From contig CBDUXT010000013.1 in NCBI GenBank assembly GCA_965371245.1, forward strand, positions 1 to 64,000: a stretch of DNA of 64,000 nucleotides, given 5' to 3'. A program made the position numbers and the translations under genes. The notes under the pieces are model-generated. The model saw nothing but the letters and a program-made list of their open reading frames with translations, was not told the DNA's origin and did not search any database. This document shows positions 28,003 through 37,395 of the stretch, one piece after another. Numbering within the stretch: the first letter of the stretch is position 1; every line of letters starts with the position of its first letter. The DNA is from CBDUXT01 sp965371245 (GTDB lineage: Bacteria > Planctomycetota > Phycisphaerae > UBA1845).

Positions 28003-28525
28003 GATAGGTATCGACGGGTTCTGTCGCGGCGCGCCTGGTGCACTGCCGCACCTTACTTGATGGCTTTCGAGGGTGGCATGGGCAGCCTTGTTTGTCCGTG
28101 TTGTAAGCCCCGAGGTCACGGGCAAGCTGACGCTTGCCCATCGTACGCAACCATCGATGGACGCGCGGCGGAGCACCAGGTTGTTGTGTGCCGTCGCGCG
28201 CGTCCGCGAAGGCCCCCGGCGGAGACTGTCCCATGTCGGAATGTGTTATCGGCTGTGGCAGGGATATGGGACCCGCGCGTCGTTGGAGGCACAATTCCGG
28301 AATTGGGTCGTTAGCCTGCCGATAGATGAACGGGTGAAAACGCAGAGGTCTTCGCGAGAGGTTCGTTCGCAAGGACCGTGCGTTTGGATTGCGGCGGTAC
28401 GGTCGAACGCGGTCTGTCCGTCTTCCGACCCGCTGTGTCCTCTGGCGTGAAGAGCGATTCTCCGGCGTTTGTGCTTGGGGATACGCAGTACGACGCTGAC
28501 GCTGCGTCGGAAACTGGAATCATCC
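28003..28525. other. gene-free stretch before the CpaE gene
   Basis: About 520 bp without a credible gene, starting after the terminator. It contains the repeat described at 28071-28148. A promoter for the second half of the pilus locus would be expected here, but none stands out. Confidence 0.4.
28071..28148 (+). repeat. partial copy of the GGGTGGCATGGG element
   Basis: GGGTGGCATGGG at 28071-28082 followed by CAG-CTTGTTTGTCCGTG matches the left end of the element at 38385-38512. The right end (CGCTTGCCCAT) has lost the terminal GCCACCC. It lies between the TadG and CpaE genes. Confidence 0.6.
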
Positions 28526-29713
28526 ATGGCGCAAGACGTCAAATTCATCACGCTCACGACGGGTGGGGATGCGGCCACGGACCTCAGAGCGGTCCTCATG
28601 GGGCTGGATCGCGTGAAGATCGTGGCGGAGGTCGATGAACCCGCTCTGGTCGCTCAATCGGTCCAGCAGTTTCCGGTCGATGTGTTGTTGGTTGACCTGG
28701 ATCCCAACCCGGAGGCGATTCTTCCCATCATAGGGGAGGTGGTGGCGTCCAGCGCTCGGACGGTCGTCTTCGCCACCTCTGAGTCGACGGACGGTCAGCT
28801 TATCCTCAAGGCGATGCGAACGGGCATCAAGGAGTTTCTCCCCAAGCCGATCGACACAAACGCACTGCAAGAGGCGGTGGACAAGCTCGCCTCCGGCATG
28901 TCTCAGACGACGGTTCACGGAAGGCTGATCACCGTCGTGGGAGCCTCGGGCGGTGTGGGTTCCACGCTGATCGCGTCGAACCTGGCGGTCGAGTTGGCCA
29001 CCCTGGCGAGTGGGCAGTTGACCCTTGTGGACCTGGACTACCGCTTCGGGCAGGTGGCGACGGTTCTGGACGTCGAGCCCAAGTACAGCCTGTCGGACTT
29101 GTGCAGCTCTCCGGAAGAGCTCGAGGCGTCGATCATCACGCGTGCCTTGGCCAAGCACGCGACGGGTGTCCAGGTACTTGCCCGCCCGAACCAGCTCGCC
29201 GAGGCCGATGCCATCACGGCGGCATCGTGCCTGGGTGTTTTGTCGAGCCTGCTTCAGTTCAACGAGTACGTCGTGGCCGATGGGCCGACGCGGTACGACT
29301 CCGGAAGCCAATCCGTCCTGGGGCTCTCGGATGTGGCGCTCCTCGTCGTGCAGCAACAGGTGCCGTGTGTTCGCAACGCCGCCCGCATCATCGAGAACCT
29401 GCGCGACCACGGGTACAACCTCGAGCGGGCGAAGTTGATTTGCAACCGGGTGGGGAAGGGAACGGGTTACCTGTCCGTGAAGGATATTACGGAGACGCTG
29501 GGGATTCCGGTGTTCGCGACGATCCCCGACGACTGGGAGACGGCCAACGGCGCTGTGAACCTCGGTGAGCCGTTGCTTAGCTACGGACCCAAGAGCAAGC
29601 TTCGGCTGGCGATCCAGGAGATTGCGCAACGCCTGCACGGGTCAGACGCCGAGAGCCATGACTCGGATGCGCGCAAGCCGGGTTTGATCGGCCGGATTTT
29701 CGCGAGCGGCTAG
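28526..29713 (+). CDS. cpaE: Tad localisation ATPase-like protein CpaE/TadZ
   Basis: 395-aa protein that places the Tad machine in the cell. Residues 1-125 are a receiver-like domain (VDVLLVDLDPN, TGIKEFLPKPID). The C-terminal MinD/ParA-like domain begins at GASGGVGST (139-147): the signature lysines of the deviant Walker A box are missing, although the fold motifs LTLVDLDYRFGQ and LLVVQQQVPCVRNAARII remain. The ATG at 28526 starts the receiver homology; upstream frame is non-coding. It lies 94 bp before the CpaF ATPase. Confidence 0.9.
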   Translation: MAQDVKFITLTTGGDAATDLRAVLMGLDRVKIVAEVDEPALVAQSVQQFPVDVLLVDLDPNPEAILPIIGEVVASSARTVVFATSESTDGQLILKAMRTGIKEFLPKPIDTNALQEAVDKLASGMSQTTVHGRLITVVGASGGVGSTLIASNLAVELATLASGQLTLVDLDYRFGQVATVLDVEPKYSLSDLCSSPEELEASIITRALAKHATGVQVLARPNQLAEADAITAASCLGVLSSLLQFNEYVVADGPTRYDSGSQSVLGLSDVALLVVQQQVPCVRNAARIIENLRDHGYNLERAKLICNRVGKGTGYLSVKDITETLGIPVFATIPDDWETANGAVNLGEPLLSYGPKSKLRLAIQEIAQRLHGSDAESHDSDARKPGLIGRIFASG

Positions 29714-29807
29714 TGCAGCCGACCGGAAGGCTCTGCCGCGCGGTCTTGGTTGATCGTTGCCGGAGCCGAGCAGCGCCGGTCGGAAACTATGGAACGGGAG
29801 TGTGGTC

Positions 29808-31220
29808 ATGTTCGGGAAGAAGATGCCCGGTAACGCAACGCCAGCACAGGCGCCTGTGCAACCGCCCAATCCGCCTCCGGCTGCCACCAAGCCCAAGCCG
29901 GCGGCGCCGGCGAAGGCGCGAGCCTCGAAGGACAAAATCGAGCAGTTCAATCTCCTGAAGATGCGGCTTCATCGGAAACTGATCGATCAACTCGACCTCG
30001 CGCGGATGGTTGGTGACGAGGAGTCCATGCGGGCGCAGGTGAAGGAGCTCGTCTCCAGCCTGGCCGACCAGGAAAACACGCTGCTGAACTTCACGGAGCG
30101 TCAGCGGCTCATCAGTGAGGTTCTGGATGAGACCTTCGGGCTTGGACCCCTCGAGGTCATCCTGAGCGACCCGAGCATCAGCGACATCCTGGTCAACGGT
30201 CCCAAGAATGTGTACGTGGAGCGGCATGGGAAGCTCGAGAAGACCGAGATCGAGTTCCGCGACAACGCTCATCTGATGCACGTGCTGGACAAGATCGTCA
30301 GCGCGGTGGGTCGGCGATGTGATGAAACCTGCCCGCTGGTGGATGCGCGCCTGGCCGACGGAAGCCGTGTCAACGCGGTCATCCCACCGTTGGCGATCGA
30401 CGGGGCGAGCATGTCGATTCGACGCTTCGGCGCCGATCCGCTGACGTGGGACGACTATATCAATTTCAAGTCCGTGACGCCGGAGATGCGGGACTTTCTG
30501 GAGGCCTGCGTCAAGGCGCACCTGAACATGATCGTGTTGGGTGGAACGGGCTCCGGCAAGACGACCCTGCTCAACAACCTTTCCACTTTCATTCCCAACA
30601 CGGAACGCATTGTCACGATCGAGGACGCCGCGGAGCTTCAACTGCGACAACCGCATGTCGTGCGGTTGGAAACGCGACCGCCCAACATCGAGGGCAAGGG
30701 AAAGATCTCCATTCGTGATCTTCTGATCAACAGCCTGCGTATGCGTCCGGACAGGATCGTGGTTGGCGAATGTCGTGGACCGGAAACGCTGGACATGCTC
30801 CAGGCGATGAACACGGGACACGACGGGTCGCTGACGACGCTGCATGCCAACAGCACGCGTGACGCGGTGGCGCGGGTCGAGACGATGGTGATGATGGCCG
30901 GCTTCGAGCTGCCGTTGCGCGCGATCCGACAGCAGTTCGCGTCCGCCATCCACTTGCTGGTTCAGGCTCAGCGCCTGGTCGGCGGAGTTCGCAAGATCGT
31001 CAGCATTACCGAGGTGACGGGCATGGAAGGCGACGTCGTCACGATGCAGGACATCTTTTCGTTCGAGCAGCAAGGCGTGAACGGCACCGGGCGAGCCGTA
31101 GGGCAGTTCGTCGCCACCGGGATTCGCCCGTCGTTCCTGGAGCGCCTGAAGTCGACAGGCATTGATATCGATCCGGGCATGTTCAATCGTCGAGTTCTGT
31201 TGGCGGACGATGGCTCGTAA
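29808..31220 (+). CDS. cpaF: Tad secretion ATPase CpaF/TadA
   Basis: 470-aa hexameric GSPII_E-type ATPase that powers Flp pilus extension and possibly retraction. Motifs: Walker A GGTGSGKT (245-252), the Asp box IVTIEDAAELQL, Walker B-type RPDRIVVGECRGPE, and the His box TGHDGSLTTLHANS. The first 45 residues are a Pro/Ala-rich linker. GGGAG 8 nt upstream of 29808 decides the start over an in-frame ATG at 29757. Followed 21 bp later by the TadB gene. Confidence 0.96.
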   Translation: MFGKKMPGNATPAQAPVQPPNPPPAATKPKPAAPAKARASKDKIEQFNLLKMRLHRKLIDQLDLARMVGDEESMRAQVKELVSSLADQENTLLNFTERQRLISEVLDETFGLGPLEVILSDPSISDILVNGPKNVYVERHGKLEKTEIEFRDNAHLMHVLDKIVSAVGRRCDETCPLVDARLADGSRVNAVIPPLAIDGASMSIRRFGADPLTWDDYINFKSVTPEMRDFLEACVKAHLNMIVLGGTGSGKTTLLNNLSTFIPNTERIVTIEDAAELQLRQPHVVRLETRPPNIEGKGKISIRDLLINSLRMRPDRIVVGECRGPETLDMLQAMNTGHDGSLTTLHANSTRDAVARVETMVMMAGFELPLRAIRQQFASAIHLLVQAQRLVGGVRKIVSITEVTGMEGDVVTMQDIFSFEQQGVNGTGRAVGQFVATGIRPSFLERLKSTGIDIDPGMFNRRVLLADDGS

Positions 31221-31241
31221 CATCTACGTAAGGATTGTGTG

Positions 31242-32246
31242 ATGACGATTTCCGCCCTTGTGCCCATGCTCGGCCAATCCAACGAGCTGTTGGTCTACAT
31301 TCTTCCCGTGGTTGGCTCGCTGTTGCTGGCATACGGTATCTATCAGGCGCTCAGCGAGAGCCAGACGTCGTCACACAAACGCGTGCAGGATCGTCTGCGC
31401 GGGAATCGCACGACGGAAGAGAAGATCACGGCGTCCATCCTTCGGCGCGGCGCGTCAGGGCAGGGCAACGGCCTGGCCGACGCGATCACCGGGAAGCTGA
31501 AGTTTACACCCAAGGTGCAGACGCTGCTCGATCAGGCGGACCTTGACTGGTCCGCTTCCCAAACGCTGCTGAACCTCGCGGGCATCGCGCTGCTCAGCAC
31601 CGTTGGAATGGTATTGCTCAGCTTCCCCCCGCTCGTTGCGATCGGGTGCGGCGTAGCGGTCATCATACTTCCGTTGTTGGCGTTAAACGTCAAGCGGAAT
31701 CGCCGAATGGTCAAGCTCAGTCGGCAGCTCCCCGACGTGTTTGAGATGATGGGGCAGGCGCTGCGCGCTGGTCAGTCGCTTCCGGGGGCGATCCAGCTCA
31801 TCCACGAGCAAATGCCTCCGCCCATCGCGACCGAGTTCGCCATGGTGTACCACGAGCAGAACCTCGGTGTGAAGATCGAGGATGCGCTGCAATCCATGGC
31901 CAAACGCGTGGACTCCATGGACGTGAGCTTCTTCGTGACCGCGGTCATGATCCAGCGCCAGACCGGTGGTGACCTGGCCGAAGTACTCGACAACATCAGC
32001 AGTGTCATCCGCGAGCGAATCGAGTTGGCGGGTCTGATTCGCGGTCTGACGGCGGAGGGCCGCCTGTCCGGCTGGGTGTTGTTCGCCTTGCCTTGCCTCG
32101 TTTTCGTGGGATCGTTCTATCTGAACCCCGAGTATGCCAACGTGCTTCTGGAGGATCCGCGAGGCCAAATGATGCTCGTGGCCGCCGGTGGGATGCAGTT
32201 GATGGGAATTGCCATGATCCGTTGGATTGTGAACATCAAGGTCTAG
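31242..32246 (+). CDS. tadB: Tad inner-membrane platform protein TadB
   Basis: 334-aa T2SSF-domain membrane protein. There is an N-terminal helix (residues about 15-33), two helices in the middle (about 105-145), the cytoplasmic GspF-like domain (QLPDVFEMMGQALRAGQSLPGAI, RQTGGDLAEVLDNIS) and two C-terminal helices. It pairs with TadC as the base on which CpaF acts. GTG at 31239 directly before the ATG is also possible. Confidence 0.92.
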   Translation: MTISALVPMLGQSNELLVYILPVVGSLLLAYGIYQALSESQTSSHKRVQDRLRGNRTTEEKITASILRRGASGQGNGLADAITGKLKFTPKVQTLLDQADLDWSASQTLLNLAGIALLSTVGMVLLSFPPLVAIGCGVAVIILPLLALNVKRNRRMVKLSRQLPDVFEMMGQALRAGQSLPGAIQLIHEQMPPPIATEFAMVYHEQNLGVKIEDALQSMAKRVDSMDVSFFVTAVMIQRQTGGDLAEVLDNISSVIRERIELAGLIRGLTAEGRLSGWVLFALPCLVFVGSFYLNPEYANVLLEDPRGQMMLVAAGGMQLMGIAMIRWIVNIKV

Positions 32247-32300
32247 TGCTTCGCTGCACTTCGAGGGGCGTTGTGGCCTTGCCGAATCCCGGAACCCGTA

Positions 32301-32314
32301 CGGGCTGAAGCCCG
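32301..32314. repeat. short GGGCTGAAGCCC hairpin element
   Basis: CGGGC-TGAA-GCCCG in the 200-bp gap between tadB and tadC. The related GTGGGCTTGAAGCCCAC occurs at 36336-36352, so this is a small dispersed element rather than a terminator; no U-run follows. Confidence 0.4.
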
Positions 32315-32446
32315 CGGAGCGGTACGCAGCAAGAGGACGCTTTGAGTGAATACCGTCTTGGGTACCTGTGAAGCATTGAGAGAAGGTGTGTTCTCCACCG
32401 GCGGGAAACCGCTCGCGATGAGAACCCTTGTAGCGGAATCATCCCT

Positions 32447-33394
32447 ATGAACTACTACCTACTTGGCGGCATGTTGGTCTTTAGTATCGTCCTGGTAATC
32501 TACTCGTTGTGGCCGAAGGGAGACGCGGAAGACGGCGCGACCATCAAGCGCAGGATGACCGGGCGGAAGGGCGCGTCGAGCGTCGTAGGCGACCGGAAGA
32601 AGGCCAAGGAATCGGTCGCGAAGCGCATGATGGACACGGTGGCGCCCATCGCCGTCCGCCAGTCCATGACGCAGAACGTCGCGCAGATGTCCAAACTCCG
32701 TCTCAAGCTGTCCTGCGCCGGCTTGCGCAGTGAGTCCGCGCCGACGACCTTCCTGGGCAGCAAGACCGTGGTTGCGGTTTGCCTGGGCCTTGCGGGCGTC
32801 TTCTTCGCCTGGGCGAAAGCCATGTCTTTGCCCAATGCGATCGGTGCGATCACGGTGGCGGCGGGCATCGGGTTCCTGCTGCCTGAGCTTTGGCTGAGTT
32901 CGGCCATTTCGAAGCGCAAAGATCAGATCAAACGTGCATTGCCCGACACGCTCGACATGTTGGTCATCTCGGTGGAGGCCGGGCTCGGTCTGGACGGGGC
33001 GTTGCAGCGGGTCGGCGACGAGATGCACGAGATCCACCCGATCCTGTCGGAGGAGCTTCAGCTCGTCTCGCTTGAGTCCCAGATGGGCATTCCCCGCGCT
33101 GAAGCGCTCTCGAACCTGGCCACCCGAACGGGTCTCGACGAGGTCCGTTCCCTGATTGCGATCATCAACCAGGCCGAGCGTTTCGGCACCAGCATTGCCC
33201 GAGCTCTGCGGAACCAGTCCGACGCCCTACGCGTCAAGCGTCGCCAGGCTGCCGAGGAAAAGGCCCAAAAGACCGCCGTCAAGCTGATGGCACCGCTGAT
33301 TCTCTTCATCTTCCCGGCCATCTTCGTTGTCCTGGCGGGTCCGGCCGCGTTGAAGATGATCGAGGCGCTGAGTAACACGCCGGGTCTGCTGTAA
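32447..33394 (+). CDS. tadC: Tad inner-membrane platform protein TadC
   Basis: 315-aa T2SSF-domain protein, the partner of TadB. Helices lie at about residues 2-22, 105-145 and 280-310. The conserved domain shows LPDTLDMLVISVEAGLGLDGAL and QAERFGTSIARALRNQSDALR. It is the last gene of the pilus locus; a 113-bp hairpin repeat begins right after its stop codon. CpaD, TadD and TadF genes were not seen in the locus. Confidence 0.93.
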   Translation: MNYYLLGGMLVFSIVLVIYSLWPKGDAEDGATIKRRMTGRKGASSVVGDRKKAKESVAKRMMDTVAPIAVRQSMTQNVAQMSKLRLKLSCAGLRSESAPTTFLGSKTVVAVCLGLAGVFFAWAKAMSLPNAIGAITVAAGIGFLLPELWLSSAISKRKDQIKRALPDTLDMLVISVEAGLGLDGALQRVGDEMHEIHPILSEELQLVSLESQMGIPRAEALSNLATRTGLDEVRSLIAIINQAERFGTSIARALRNQSDALRVKRRQAAEEKAQKTAVKLMAPLILFIFPAIFVVLAGPAALKMIEALSNTPGLL

Positions 33395-33507
33395 GAGCGT
33401 GTTCAAGAAGGCTTGATCAGGACCGCGCCCGTAAGGAAGCGGTCCGGATTCGTACATGAAACCGTTCCCTTACGGTCGCGGCTCGGTTTGTCATGACCCT
33501 TCTTATT
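33395..33507 (-). repeat. 113-bp dispersed hairpin repeat, copy 2
   Basis: Inverted relative to the copy at 209-321 and similar over its full length, ending in the same ATAAGAAGGGTCATGAC border (read on the minus strand). It abuts the tadC stop codon, so it could also act as a transcript-end hairpin. The remaining 350 bp up to the Memo gene show nothing recognisable. Confidence 0.75.
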
Positions 33508-33861
33508 CAGCCTCCAAGACCGCACTTGGCAGAGTTTCCAAGCCAACAGATGGGTGCGTATGCGCGCCAGCCGGCGTGTTGACGCACCACGATCATCGAC
33601 TCGAACCCCGCCGGCGCGGCTCAAGACGCCCTCCTTTACGATCCCTACGCCCTGTCGCCTCGTGGAGGCCTCGCAAGTCGCGTTCCGTGATTCACGGCGC
33701 CGGTGGTTCCGCCGGGTCTTGACGGGTACAATCAGACCTGCGATCCGGGTTCGCTGTCGAGCATCGGATGGCACGCCTACGAGGCGATGCCCGGCGCGAG
33801 TCGATTCACGCTTCTCGATCGAGTGTTGCCGGCATCTTTGGAGGCACGGGACAGGGCAACG

Positions 33862-35073
33862 ATGATCTGGGATCCTACACACAAGCCTCGGTTGCGCCCG
33901 GTGGAGGCGTTCGCGCTGCCTGATGGAAACGGCACGAGAATCGGCCTGCGCGACCGGACCGGTCTGTCCGAGTGCGTCTTGGCGCTCTCGCCGGCGGCGC
34001 TGCAGGTTGTGTCGCTGATGGACGGCTCGCACACGTGCGACGGAATCCTCGACAAGAGCATCGCCGCCGTCGGGCAGTCCCTGCCGATTGACGTTCTTCA
34101 AGCGCTGATGACACAACTGGAGGACGCGCGTTTCCTGGAGGGGGCGCAGTTCGAGGCCTACTACGAATCGCGGCTGCGCGACTTCCGTCAGACCGGGGTT
34201 CGCACCGTCCAGCATCCCGAGGCCGTCGGTGTCGCCGGCGGCTCGCAGGATGTTTTCATCGACATGCTCGCAGAAGCACCCGCGCATCCCGGCACCGGCT
34301 TGGTTCGCGGACTCGTCGCGCCGCATCTGGACTATCCGCGCGGGCGACCGTGCTACGCGGCCGCCTATGCAACGCTTCGTAATCGCCCGGTTCCCCATCG
34401 GGTTGTGATCCTGGGGACCAATCACTTCGGCCTATCCTCATCGGTGGTTGCCACGGCAAGCGACTTCGCGACGCCGCTGGGTCGGGTGAAGACCGACGTG
34501 GACTTCATCGAGCGCCTTGAACATGTCTGCGGCGATCTGCGTGCCTATGAGCTGGACCACGTCCAGGAGCACTCGATCGAACTCCAAATCCTGTGGCTCC
34601 AACATCTGTTCGGGGCCGACTCGTTCACCACGGCGGCGTTCCTCTGCCCCGATCCGTGCGGCCCGACGGGAACCGCTCCCTATGATGGTCAGGGTGTGGA
34701 TCTTCGTGCCTTCGCCTTGGCATTGCGTGAGCAAGTCGATCAGGACGCCGTGGACACGCTGGTGGTGGCCGGCGCCGATCTCAGCCATGTCGGCGCGGCG
34801 TTCGGCGACGAGCGGCGTCTCGACCAGACCTACCTGGAGGAGGTGAAACGCCGCGACCTGAGCGCCCTTTCCGAGCTGACGCGAGACGATCCCGACGCGT
34901 TCGTCCGCTGTGTGGCCGAGGGCAAGAACCCCACGAGCGTGTGCAGCGCCGGCTGCCTCTTCACGCTCGCTACCGTCCTGCGTCCCTGCGAGGTGACGCT
35001 CCTTGACTACCATCAGGCGGTGGATCGGCCGTCGCAGACGTGCGTCACGTGCGCGGCGCTGGCATACACTTGA
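33862..35073 (+). CDS. Memo-family (AmmeMemoRadiSam system protein B) with N-terminal domain
   Basis: 403 aa. Residues about 145-400 are a Memo domain: VAPHLDYPRG, ILGTNHFG, DHVQEHSIELQILWLQHLFG, AGADLSHVGAAFGDE. These His residues form the metal site in the family, a dioxygenase-like or redox fold whose bacterial role is open. Residues 1-120 form a separate domain (a PqqD-like look: ALSPAALQVVSLMDGSHT). The AMMECR1 and radical-SAM partners are not in the window. The start at 33862 has GGGACAGGG upstream; the frame is open to 33703. LpxK follows 6 bp later. Confidence 0.85.
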   Translation: MIWDPTHKPRLRPVEAFALPDGNGTRIGLRDRTGLSECVLALSPAALQVVSLMDGSHTCDGILDKSIAAVGQSLPIDVLQALMTQLEDARFLEGAQFEAYYESRLRDFRQTGVRTVQHPEAVGVAGGSQDVFIDMLAEAPAHPGTGLVRGLVAPHLDYPRGRPCYAAAYATLRNRPVPHRVVILGTNHFGLSSSVVATASDFATPLGRVKTDVDFIERLEHVCGDLRAYELDHVQEHSIELQILWLQHLFGADSFTTAAFLCPDPCGPTGTAPYDGQGVDLRAFALALREQVDQDAVDTLVVAGADLSHVGAAFGDERRLDQTYLEEVKRRDLSALSELTRDDPDAFVRCVAEGKNPTSVCSAGCLFTLATVLRPCEVTLLDYHQAVDRPSQTCVTCAALAYT

Positions 35074-35079
35074 TGCGCC

Positions 35080-36150
35080 ATGACCTTTCCGTCCGTGTAT
35101 GATCGGGTGATCGCGGGAGAGGCCGGAGCGTGGGCGTCTCCCATCCGCGGTGTGCTGCGCGCGGTCGAGGTTGCCTACGCCGCGGGCGTAGCGCGGCGAA
35201 ACCGGCGTTTCGACCGGTGCGGACCACGGCATGTTCTTGACGTTCCCGTCATCAGCGTCGGGAACATCGCCGCCGGTGGTACCGGCAAGACGCCGATGGT
35301 GATCGACCTTATCGAGCGACTCGATCGAATGGGGTACAGCCCAGCCGTTCTTGCCCGGGGCTATGGGGCGGTCGATGGAGAGCCCAACGACGAGGAGCGA
35401 CTGATCCGCGGTCGATGCCCGAGCGCGGTCTACGTGGCCAACCCCGACCGGGCGGCGGGGGGGAAGTGGGCGACGCGTCATCTCGGTGCCGATGTGGTCG
35501 TGCTCGATGATGGGTTTCAACACCGCCGCCTCGCCAGATCGTTGGACATCGTATTGATCGACGCCACCTGCCCTTTCGGCCATGACCACTTGCTACCGCG
35601 CGGGTTGCTGCGCGAGCCGGCGGCCTCATTGTGCCGCGCCGACGTGGTGGTCGTGACCCGGTGCGATCAGGTGTCCGAGGTCGCGCTCGCTCGAATCGAT
35701 CAGCGGCTGCGGCGGCTTGCCGAGGCCGCCGTGCATATTCAGTGCTGCCACCGTGTCACCGATATCGTCGGGCTGGATGGGGCGAGGATGGAGACATCCC
35801 TGGCCGGCCGGCGCGTGTTCCTGTTCGCCGGTGTGGGGAACCCGCGATCGTTTCTCACGACGGTTCGGTCGCTCGGGGCCAAGATTGTGGGCACGCGTTG
35901 GTGGAAAGACCATCATGCGTATCAACGAAGTGACCTCGACGGGCTCTTGTCGGTGGGTCGCCTGCCGCGGCACGACCTGCTGCTGACAACGGAGAAGGAC
36001 GCGGTCAAACTGGCGCAACACGAGGGGATCCCCGGCGGACGGATTCACGTGGTGCGCGTGGCGATCGACTTCGTGGGTGAGGGTGGTACAATGCTCCAGC
36101 AGGCTCTGGAACGGGCCTTGCCGCGTGAGGCGGCAGCGCGGGCGGTCTGA
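35080..36150 (+). CDS. lpxK: tetraacyldisaccharide 4'-kinase
   Basis: 356-aa inner-membrane kinase that phosphorylates the 4' position of the lipid A precursor. The P-loop is GNIAAGGTGKTP (about residues 65-76); other family motifs are RGYGA, GADVVVLDDGFQHRRL and FLFAGVGNPRSFL, plus LLTTEKDAVKL. It shows that the organism makes lipid A. It follows the Memo gene with a 6-bp gap, so the two are likely co-transcribed; hairpin repeats follow its stop. Confidence 0.95.
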   Translation: MTFPSVYDRVIAGEAGAWASPIRGVLRAVEVAYAAGVARRNRRFDRCGPRHVLDVPVISVGNIAAGGTGKTPMVIDLIERLDRMGYSPAVLARGYGAVDGEPNDEERLIRGRCPSAVYVANPDRAAGGKWATRHLGADVVVLDDGFQHRRLARSLDIVLIDATCPFGHDHLLPRGLLREPAASLCRADVVVVTRCDQVSEVALARIDQRLRRLAEAAVHIQCCHRVTDIVGLDGARMETSLAGRRVFLFAGVGNPRSFLTTVRSLGAKIVGTRWWKDHHAYQRSDLDGLLSVGRLPRHDLLLTTEKDAVKLAQHEGIPGGRIHVVRVAIDFVGEGGTMLQQALERALPREAAARAV

Positions 36151-36235
36151 CGCCAAGCTCCGTGACAGCCCGTTGACCCTTTGTGGTACGGGCTGGCAGG
36201 TGCGTGACCGAATCGGCGTTGAACAGTGTTCAGAG

Positions 36236-36352
36236 CACCGGGCGCGAGCCCGGTGACATGCTGACGCAAAGGTCCGCGGGCCGGCGCCCGCGGCTCTGAC
36301 TGGGCGTGCCCGCCATGCCGGAAGTGTCGCGGACGGTGGGCTTGAAGCCCAC
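36236..36352. repeat. cluster of three hairpin repeats after lpxK
   Basis: Three consecutive stems: CACCGGGC/GCCCGGTG at 36236-36255, CCGCGGGC/GCCCGCGG at 36274-36293 and GTGGGCTTGAAGCCCAC at 36336-36352. The first resembles bases 1-20 and the third resembles 32301-32314. Together they form a compound dispersed element that could also end lpxK transcription. Confidence 0.55.
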
Positions 36353-36396
36353 GGCTCGGCGCGATGGGCGGGCGCTACGGAAGAACCGAGGCGTCC

Positions 36397-37395
36397 ATGA
36401 CCGATCAATCATCCAAGATGACACGACCCTACCAACCGATCGACCTCAGCCGGCTTACGACCTACAGCGCCCATCGACGTACGCACAGGGCTGATGTCAC
36501 GAAGATGGCAGCGCTCCCGGAGGTGGGGGCGTCGGCCGCAACCCTGCTCGACTCCATGCCCGACTACCTCGGTGCCCGCGCTCTTCGCCAAGCGGCCGAG
36601 GCGACCGTGGCGGCCGTCACCCATGATCGCCCCGTGGTCGTGGCCTTCGGAGCCCACGTGGTGAAGGTGGGTTGTGGTCCCATCCTGGTCGATCTGATTC
36701 GCCGCGGCGTGATCCGTGCCATCGCGGCGAACGGTGCCTGTGCCATTCACGACATCGAGCTGGCGACCCTGGGCGAAACGAGCGAAGACGTAGCGGAGAC
36801 GATCCACGACGGCCGCTTCGGGATGGTGGCCGAAACGATGACCTTCCTCGATGAGGCCGCGCTTCGCGGGGCTCGCGATTCCATTGGTATGGGTGCCGCC
36901 GTCGGGCAGCTTCTGATCGAGAAGGAAGCGCCGCACCGAGAGCAAAGCGTGTTCGCCGCGGCGCGGATCGCAAAGATTCCCGCCTGCGTTCACGTGGCCG
37001 TGGGAACGGATACCGTGCACGCCTCACCCCACCTCGACGCGGCCGCCCTCGGTGCCGCCTCGCTCCACGACTTCCGCCTGATCTGCGACGTCGTGTCCGA
37101 CCTGGGGGCCGCGGACGACAGCGGCGTGGGCGGCGTGTGGCTGAACATCGGGTCGGCCGTGATCTTGCCCGAGGTGTTCTTGAAGGCCGTCTCCGTCGCC
37201 CGCAACCTCGGTGCGAATCTCGATGCCATGTCAACGGTCAACTTCGACATGATGCGCCACTATCGAACCCGGCAGAACGTGCTCACCCGGCCCGTCGCGC
37301 CCGGTCGGGGGCACGAGGTCATCGGCCATCACGAAATCCTGCTTCCCATCTGGCGACAGGCGGTTATCGAGGGGCTGGCGGCTGGGGGTGTGTGA
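36397..37395 (+). CDS. deoxyhypusine-synthase-like protein of unknown role
   Basis: 332-aa Rossmann-like protein. Motifs such as VVVAFGAHVVKVGCGPILVD (start), IAANGACAIHDIELATLGETSEDV and LNIGSAVILPEVFLKAVSVARNLG recall proteins annotated as deoxyhypusine synthase in bacteria. No clear substrate-lysine motif of true deoxyhypusine synthase is visible, and bacteria lack eIF5A, so that activity is doubtful. I recall relatives beside ADP-heptose genes; here the stop overlaps the start of a GmhB-like gene (TGATG), pointing to LPS-core metabolism. The start at 36397 is in frame after a weak GAGG. Function unknown. Confidence 0.65.
   Translation: MTDQSSKMTRPYQPIDLSRLTTYSAHRRTHRADVTKMAALPEVGASAATLLDSMPDYLGARALRQAAEATVAAVTHDRPVVVAFGAHVVKVGCGPILVDLIRRGVIRAIAANGACAIHDIELATLGETSEDVAETIHDGRFGMVAETMTFLDEAALRGARDSIGMGAAVGQLLIEKEAPHREQSVFAAARIAKIPACVHVAVGTDTVHASPHLDAAALGAASLHDFRLICDVVSDLGAADDSGVGGVWLNIGSAVILPEVFLKAVSVARNLGANLDAMSTVNFDMMRHYRTRQNVLTRPVAPGRGHEVIGHHEILLPIWRQAVIEGLAAGGV

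Noticed and set aside
29787..31223. 478-codon open frame on the minus strand
   Set aside because: Antisense to cpaF, which has complete ATPase motifs.
37137..37394. N-terminal extension of the GmhB-like protein
   Set aside because: It lies within the preceding gene in another frame; homology begins at the ATG at 37395.
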